64,000 nucleotides of DNA, taken from contig FJUW01000010.1 of the NCBI GenBank assembly GCA_900074885.1, positions 857,850-921,849 of the forward strand, given 5' to 3'. The position numbers and the translations under genes were made by a program. This DNA is from Rhynchosporium graminicola. Taxonomy: Eukaryota > Ascomycota > Leotiomycetes > Helotiales > Ploettnerulaceae. Position 1 is the first letter of the stretch, and every line of letters begins with the position of its first letter. Below, in pieces: positions 60,362-64,000 of the stretch. The notes beneath the pieces were generated by a model. It saw only the letters and a program-made list of their open reading frames with translations, was not told where the DNA came from and did not search any database.

Positions 60362-61270
60362 GGCACTCGAAGAATTCTGCCTAGATTAATAGGAGCTCGA
60401 AGGATTCTGAGGTAGGCCCGAAGAATTATTTTGCTAACTCGAAGCACTAGTATTAGTCTGCACCCGATAGGTAAGCGTATTCTAGGCATAAGTAGCTAAT
60501 ATAATATATATAAGTATTCTTATAGCTTACGCGATATACTCTTCTAATCTATTAAAGTACTTTCTCTTCTCTACTTCTTCTTCTACTTTCTCTTACGCCT
60601 TAATTAACTATTAAGATAGATAAAGTACTTTATATATTCTCTATAAGTATAGAACGCGTAGAATATTATTATTTAAAGTATAAACTCTTAGCTTATTATT
60701 TTTAATTCTATAGATAAAAGCCTAGATAAGAGAGGTAAGGATATACTTATTAGAGGTCTTCTTAAGTAGTAAAAGTTCTCTTAGACTCTTCTTAATATTA
60801 GTAACTCCTATACGTTTAAGGAGGGTAATTATATAATAGTAGTAAGAGGTAAGATTTTCATATTCTCTCTAAATAAGATTTAATACCTTAGCTATAATAT
60901 CTACCTCCTCTAAGGGCAGTTTATTATCTAGATACTAAGTCTTAAGCTACTCGATAACTTCTTACTTCTCTTCTTCGCTTATATATATTCTATTTTATAT
61001 AATCTCTTTTATTCTAGTATCTAATCGGAAACGCCTTAAAGTATCTCCGCTAAGTAATATAGTAATTACTCTAAGGTAAGTTAGAGCCAGTAGTATTAGA
61101 CTTTCTATCTTAAAGTTATAGTCTAGATAGTCTAGCTATTATACTATTAGTATATCTCTATTACTACAGAAGTCCTTAGCTCTCTTAAATCGGGGTATCT
61201 TTATTCTAGATATTCTAGATATATTACCTTTCTTACTCTCCTTAACTTTCTCTCGAGCAGCCTTAATATC

Positions 61271-61472
61271 TGTGACGGCGCATGGTATACGTGGCAGATA
61301 CGGGCCAGTATCGGTGCCTTAGGCATACCCTCCTTGTATATATAGAAGGTGCAGACTCCTTTAGAGCTCTGCATCTTTCTGTTTCCTTTGTACTAGACTA
61401 TATAAGATCGCTCTTAGCCTCCCTACTTATTTATTCTTACTTATATACCGCCTTAAGTCTTATATTATTATA
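61271..61472 (+). repeat. A2 5' LTR
   Basis: 202 bp. TATA-like GTATATATA at about 61,336-61,344, then ATCTTTCTGTTT at 61,373-61,384, whose complement AAATAGAAAGAT lies at 61,475-61,486 just after the LTR. Outer end intact, inner end RIP-changed. Confidence 0.93.
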
Positions 61473-62362
61473 TTAAATAGAAAGATTAAGACTACCGGGG
61501 ATAATATTAAATAATATCTCACCTAGAAAACTCGATTCGCACGTACGACTACTAGGGAGCTCTTCGCTGAGTTATCTCTACTTACCTTGGATTTTCGGAA
61601 TTATACGGAAATAGTTAGTACTATTAATTACGAATTCGACGGTTAGGTTTTCAAAAGAGCTGAGATTCTAGAGATCTCTCGGATAGCTAGGAATTTGAAC
61701 GTAATTTAGCCTTAGAAGCACTAGTATTACTGCGAAGTTACTCTCGGATACTTCGAAACTCGTTCCTTCGTGCGTACGAAGTAAAACAGCAGACGAATTT
61801 TAGGTGAAAACTTCCATATAAGCAATAATATTAATTAAACACTAAAAAGACTTAAAACTTCCGAAAGTAGCTCTAATAGCGAAAAACCTTACTTTTAGGC
61901 TAGGACGAAGTAGCTTATTACCTTAGCGGAAATTACTAGAATCCGACTCGTAACCCCTATACCCTAGTATAATTTGTCCCCCTTAGCAGAATCGACCTCC
62001 CTCTACTAGAACTTTTAATTTAATACTTTCTATATCTACTTAACGAAGATATCTAACTCTTCTTAATCTTTTAGCTTCTTTAGAATTCGATTTGGACTTT
62101 CGTTTCTTTCGTAACCTTTAAGTGTTTTAATCACTCGCTTAGCCTCGCTTATTCAGTAAAACTCGGTATTATAATTACTAGAGATTGCGTTTCCCTCTAT
62201 AGAAGAGATAATCTCAGTACTGAATTAGTATCTACGGTTTCGGTTTAATGGAAATTTGGAAGGTTATCTTGATATTTGACTGCGTTTTGTACTTACTTTA
62301 TTTCCTTAGTTACTTCGATTCTTCAAGGCTCGAGGGCGAGCTTTTGTCTTAGAAGAGGGTAA

Positions 62363-62564
62363 TATGACGGCGCATGGTATACGTAGCAGATACGGGCCAG
62401 TATCAGTGCCTTAGGCATACCCTCCTTGTATATATAGAAGGTGCAGACTCCTTCAGAGCTCTATATCTTTCTGTTTCCTTCGTACTAGACTATATAAGAT
62501 CGCTCTTAGCCTCCCTACTTGTTTATTCTTGCTTGTATACCGCCTTGAGTCTTGTGTCGTTATA
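62363..62564 (+). repeat. A2 3' LTR
   Basis: 202 bp. Inner end has TATGACGG; outer end keeps CTTGTGTCGTTATA. A 63-codon frame inside is part of the LTR and not a gene. Confidence 0.93.
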
Positions 62565-63780
62565 ATATCTATCTTAGAGTTGATTTTCTACTAAATTCTT
62601 TCTTTTAGCTACTTTATTATTTCTCTAAGCTAAGTTTAATTATATATTATATAACTCTAATCGAAGATAGAGACCTTAAAGGCTTATAGAGAGGTTAGTA
62701 TTTCAGCTACCTCTAATATTTCTCCTTTCTCCTTCGTGATCATATTATCTTAATATAATAGATATATTAGCTTCGTTATCTATACTAATTATTAGAGGTT
62801 TTAGGTTTAGGCTATATTTAGTAGCTTCTTTAGCGTTAATAGAGCAGATAATTCTTAAGAAGTTATACTCTCTTAGATATTTTTCAGCTTATAATAATAA
62901 GTATTAGGTATAGAGCTTATTCCTATTAAATATTTAACTAATACGAAAGTTTAGAAACTTAATGCAGATTCTAGAGACTCTAGTGCATATAACTATATAA
63001 TCAGTGATTCCCCTGATACGTTATAGCTATTATATCTTAAGAGTTATAATTATAATATTTTCTAGCTAGAAAGTTAATAAGTAGAGTTTATCTTAGCTAT
63101 TAATATAGTACTAGATTAGCTCGAGTAAGGCTATATAGAGGTTGCGAGGCAAGGTAGGGTTAGCTTCGAGACTGCTCGAGCCAAGATAGGGTAAGCAGGC
63201 TCCTCGATATTCAGGTTCTTGAAGATCTGAAATTTAGAGAACTTCTGAGTTAATCCCTTTAATTCTTCGTATAAGGTTATATATAAGGGCTATAAGATAG
63301 TATAAGGATATACTGAATCTACTATATCAGACTCTAAGGTTTAGTAGTCAGAGTATATCCTAGGCGACTATATAAGTATATTATTTATTAACTCTTAGAA
63401 GGAAGAATTAATATTATTAGATTCTTTATTACTAGAGTACTAAGTATCGTTAATATATTATATTAATTATAGCTAGTTATAGTTATATTATTCAGCTTTT
63501 AGCGTTAATATTATCTATAGTTAGCTCGAAGCTAGGTTAGCGGTAATATTCTTATTTCGAGGTGGGCTCGAAAGGGAGATAGCGGAGCCGGTTTAGGTCA
63601 CTCGAGGCTCTCGAAGGGAAAAGCTAGGATATAGGGTTTCGAGATAATATTTACCCGGAGTATAACTTCCGTACTAGAGTATAGGGTTATTCTCCTCAGG
63701 GAAGCTGCAGGTAGTAGATCTAGGTGCTTCTTTCTACTGATTCTAAGGCTTAGAAGAATCCTGAAATATATAGGGGTACT

Positions 63781-64000
63781 TGTGACGCTTGCTCTAGAAA
63801 GGTCTTAAAACTACCTGAGTAATAAGACCTAATATTACTATGAATATAAAGTAGTAAGAATTACTTAAGAATCTATAACTAAGGAGTAAAGAAGTAGAGA
63901 GAGAATAGAAGTATATATATGAAAAGGGGCCCCTAAACTCTACTCGTGTAATCTCGCTTAATAGTAAGTGTTTCTACTAATAGGGAGAGACCTCTAAACC
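63781..64000 (-). repeat. GypF-type LTR, truncated by the window edge
   Basis: Reverse complement of the GypF LTR (TGTGACGCTTGCTC at its start); 220 of 235 bp are present. Preceded by GTACT, a possible TSD. It is a solo LTR or one end of a second GypF copy lying to the right. Confidence 0.88.

Larger units (their letters stand above)
61271..62564 (+). mobile_element. A2: short non-autonomous LTR element, deletion form of the A family
   Basis: 202-bp LTRs (61,271-61,472; 62,363-62,564), TSD ATATC (61,266-61,270; 62,565-62,569), internal region only 890 bp. The internal sequence matches both ends of the A1 interior (shared gag start and 3' part) but lacks about 0.9 kb in between. PPT AGAAGAGGGTAA precedes the 3' LTR. 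No complete protein can be encoded. Inserted in GypI gag. Confidence 0.93.
10691..63780. other. AT-rich RIP-mutated repeat block
   Basis: Composition changes abruptly near 10,690-10,740: TA becomes very frequent while CA and TG nearly vanish. Paired LTRs show the direction of change directly, for example TGTGACG to TATGACG, CGTTACA to CGTTATA, and the duplicated target GGCAC versus GGTAC. These are C-to-T changes at CpA on either strand, the known RIP pattern of Pezizomycotina. Coding frames in the block are broken mainly by TAA and TAG codons where Gln would be expected, with active-site Asp to Asn, Gly to Arg, and Cys/His to Tyr. Exceptions with normal CA/TG content are CopG, the solo LTR at 11,388-11,555 and the outer edges of several LTRs. 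Confidence 0.95.
60362..63780 (-). mobile_element. GypI, 5' portion: gag region, with A2 inserted
   Basis: Minus frame. Motifs include ITKEKGEILEVAEILTSL (about 62,750), the junction NSKIDIKAAREKVKESKK across the A2 site, a capsid-like stretch (TLRRFRLDTRIKEII, EEEKQEVIEQLKTQYLDN) around 60,900-61,060, and a Ser/Asn/Gln-rich linker at 60,362-60,480 that continues in frame at 16,897 toward the zinc knuckle. RIP stops throughout. The 5' end of GypI was not located; the sequence from about 63,300 to 63,780 has no assigned content. Confidence 0.65.

Noticed and set aside
61282..62565. Two near-identical frames of 63-64 codons
   Set aside because: They are the same stretch of the two A2 LTRs; similarity is due to the LTR pair and not to a gene family.
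1..64000. tRNA, rRNA, CRISPR arrays, riboswitches, prophage
   Set aside because: No cloverleaf or rRNA-like segment was seen; the only tRNA-like match is the CopD primer site. CRISPR and riboswitch features do not fit this eukaryotic sequence.

Overview
ORGANISM. The window looks like a filamentous ascomycete (Pezizomycotina). Introns are short (53 and 66 bp) with GT...AG ends and CTAAT/CTAAC branch sites. The repeats carry dense CpA-to-TpA (TpG-to-TpA) changes, the signature of repeat-induced point mutation (RIP). No genus is claimed.

LAYOUT. (1) 1-10,690 is ordinary-composition, gene-poor DNA. I can support one gene, a three-exon Myb/SANT-like nuclear protein at 4,323-6,001, with microsatellites in its long upstream region. 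(2) 10,691-63,780 is an AT-rich, RIP-degraded block made of LTR retrotransposons inserted inside one another. Element ends were placed from LTR pairs, 5-bp target-site duplications (TSDs) and, at most junctions, recovery of an open reading frame when the insertion is mentally removed.

ELEMENT NAMES. GypI, outermost, minus strand: 3' part 10,735-16,902, 5' gag part 60,362-63,780. GypB, plus, 16,903-60,361, TSD GGCAC/GGTAC. GypH, plus, 17,331-46,435, TSD TAGAG. A1, minus, gag-only, 19,359-41,716, TSD ATAGC. GypC, minus, 19,388-33,958, TSD GTATA. CopG, plus, intact copia, 25,889-33,612 as assembled, TSD GTTTC. The main chain is GypI > GypB > GypH > A1 > GypC > CopG, six layers. Side insertions are CopD in A1 (35,786-41,355, TSD GTAAT), GypF in GypB (52,113-58,674, TSD TTTCT), A2 in GypI (61,271-62,564, TSD ATATC) and a solo GypH LTR in GypI (11,388-11,555, TSD CTAAT). 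A second GypF-type LTR runs off the right edge.

HOW THEY RELATE. GypB, GypC, GypF and GypH are Ty3/gypsy elements with pol order RT-RNase H-integrase and recognisable C-terminal chromodomains, all ruined by RIP. A1/A2 are non-autonomous and keep the LTR 3' half, primer-binding site and gag start of GypB, so they probably relied on GypB-like enzymes. In A/B, H and F the sequence just after the 5' LTR is complementary to a site inside the same LTR, which suggests Tf1/sushi-type self-priming. CopD instead matches the initiator-tRNA-Met anticodon arm. CopG alone is not RIP-mutated and keeps a 1,733-residue Gag-Pol. Its apparent extra 3' copy beside a run of N is best read as an assembly artefact. 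GypB and GypC each appear to carry a long antisense reading frame between pol and the 3' LTR; this is the most unusual biological feature seen.
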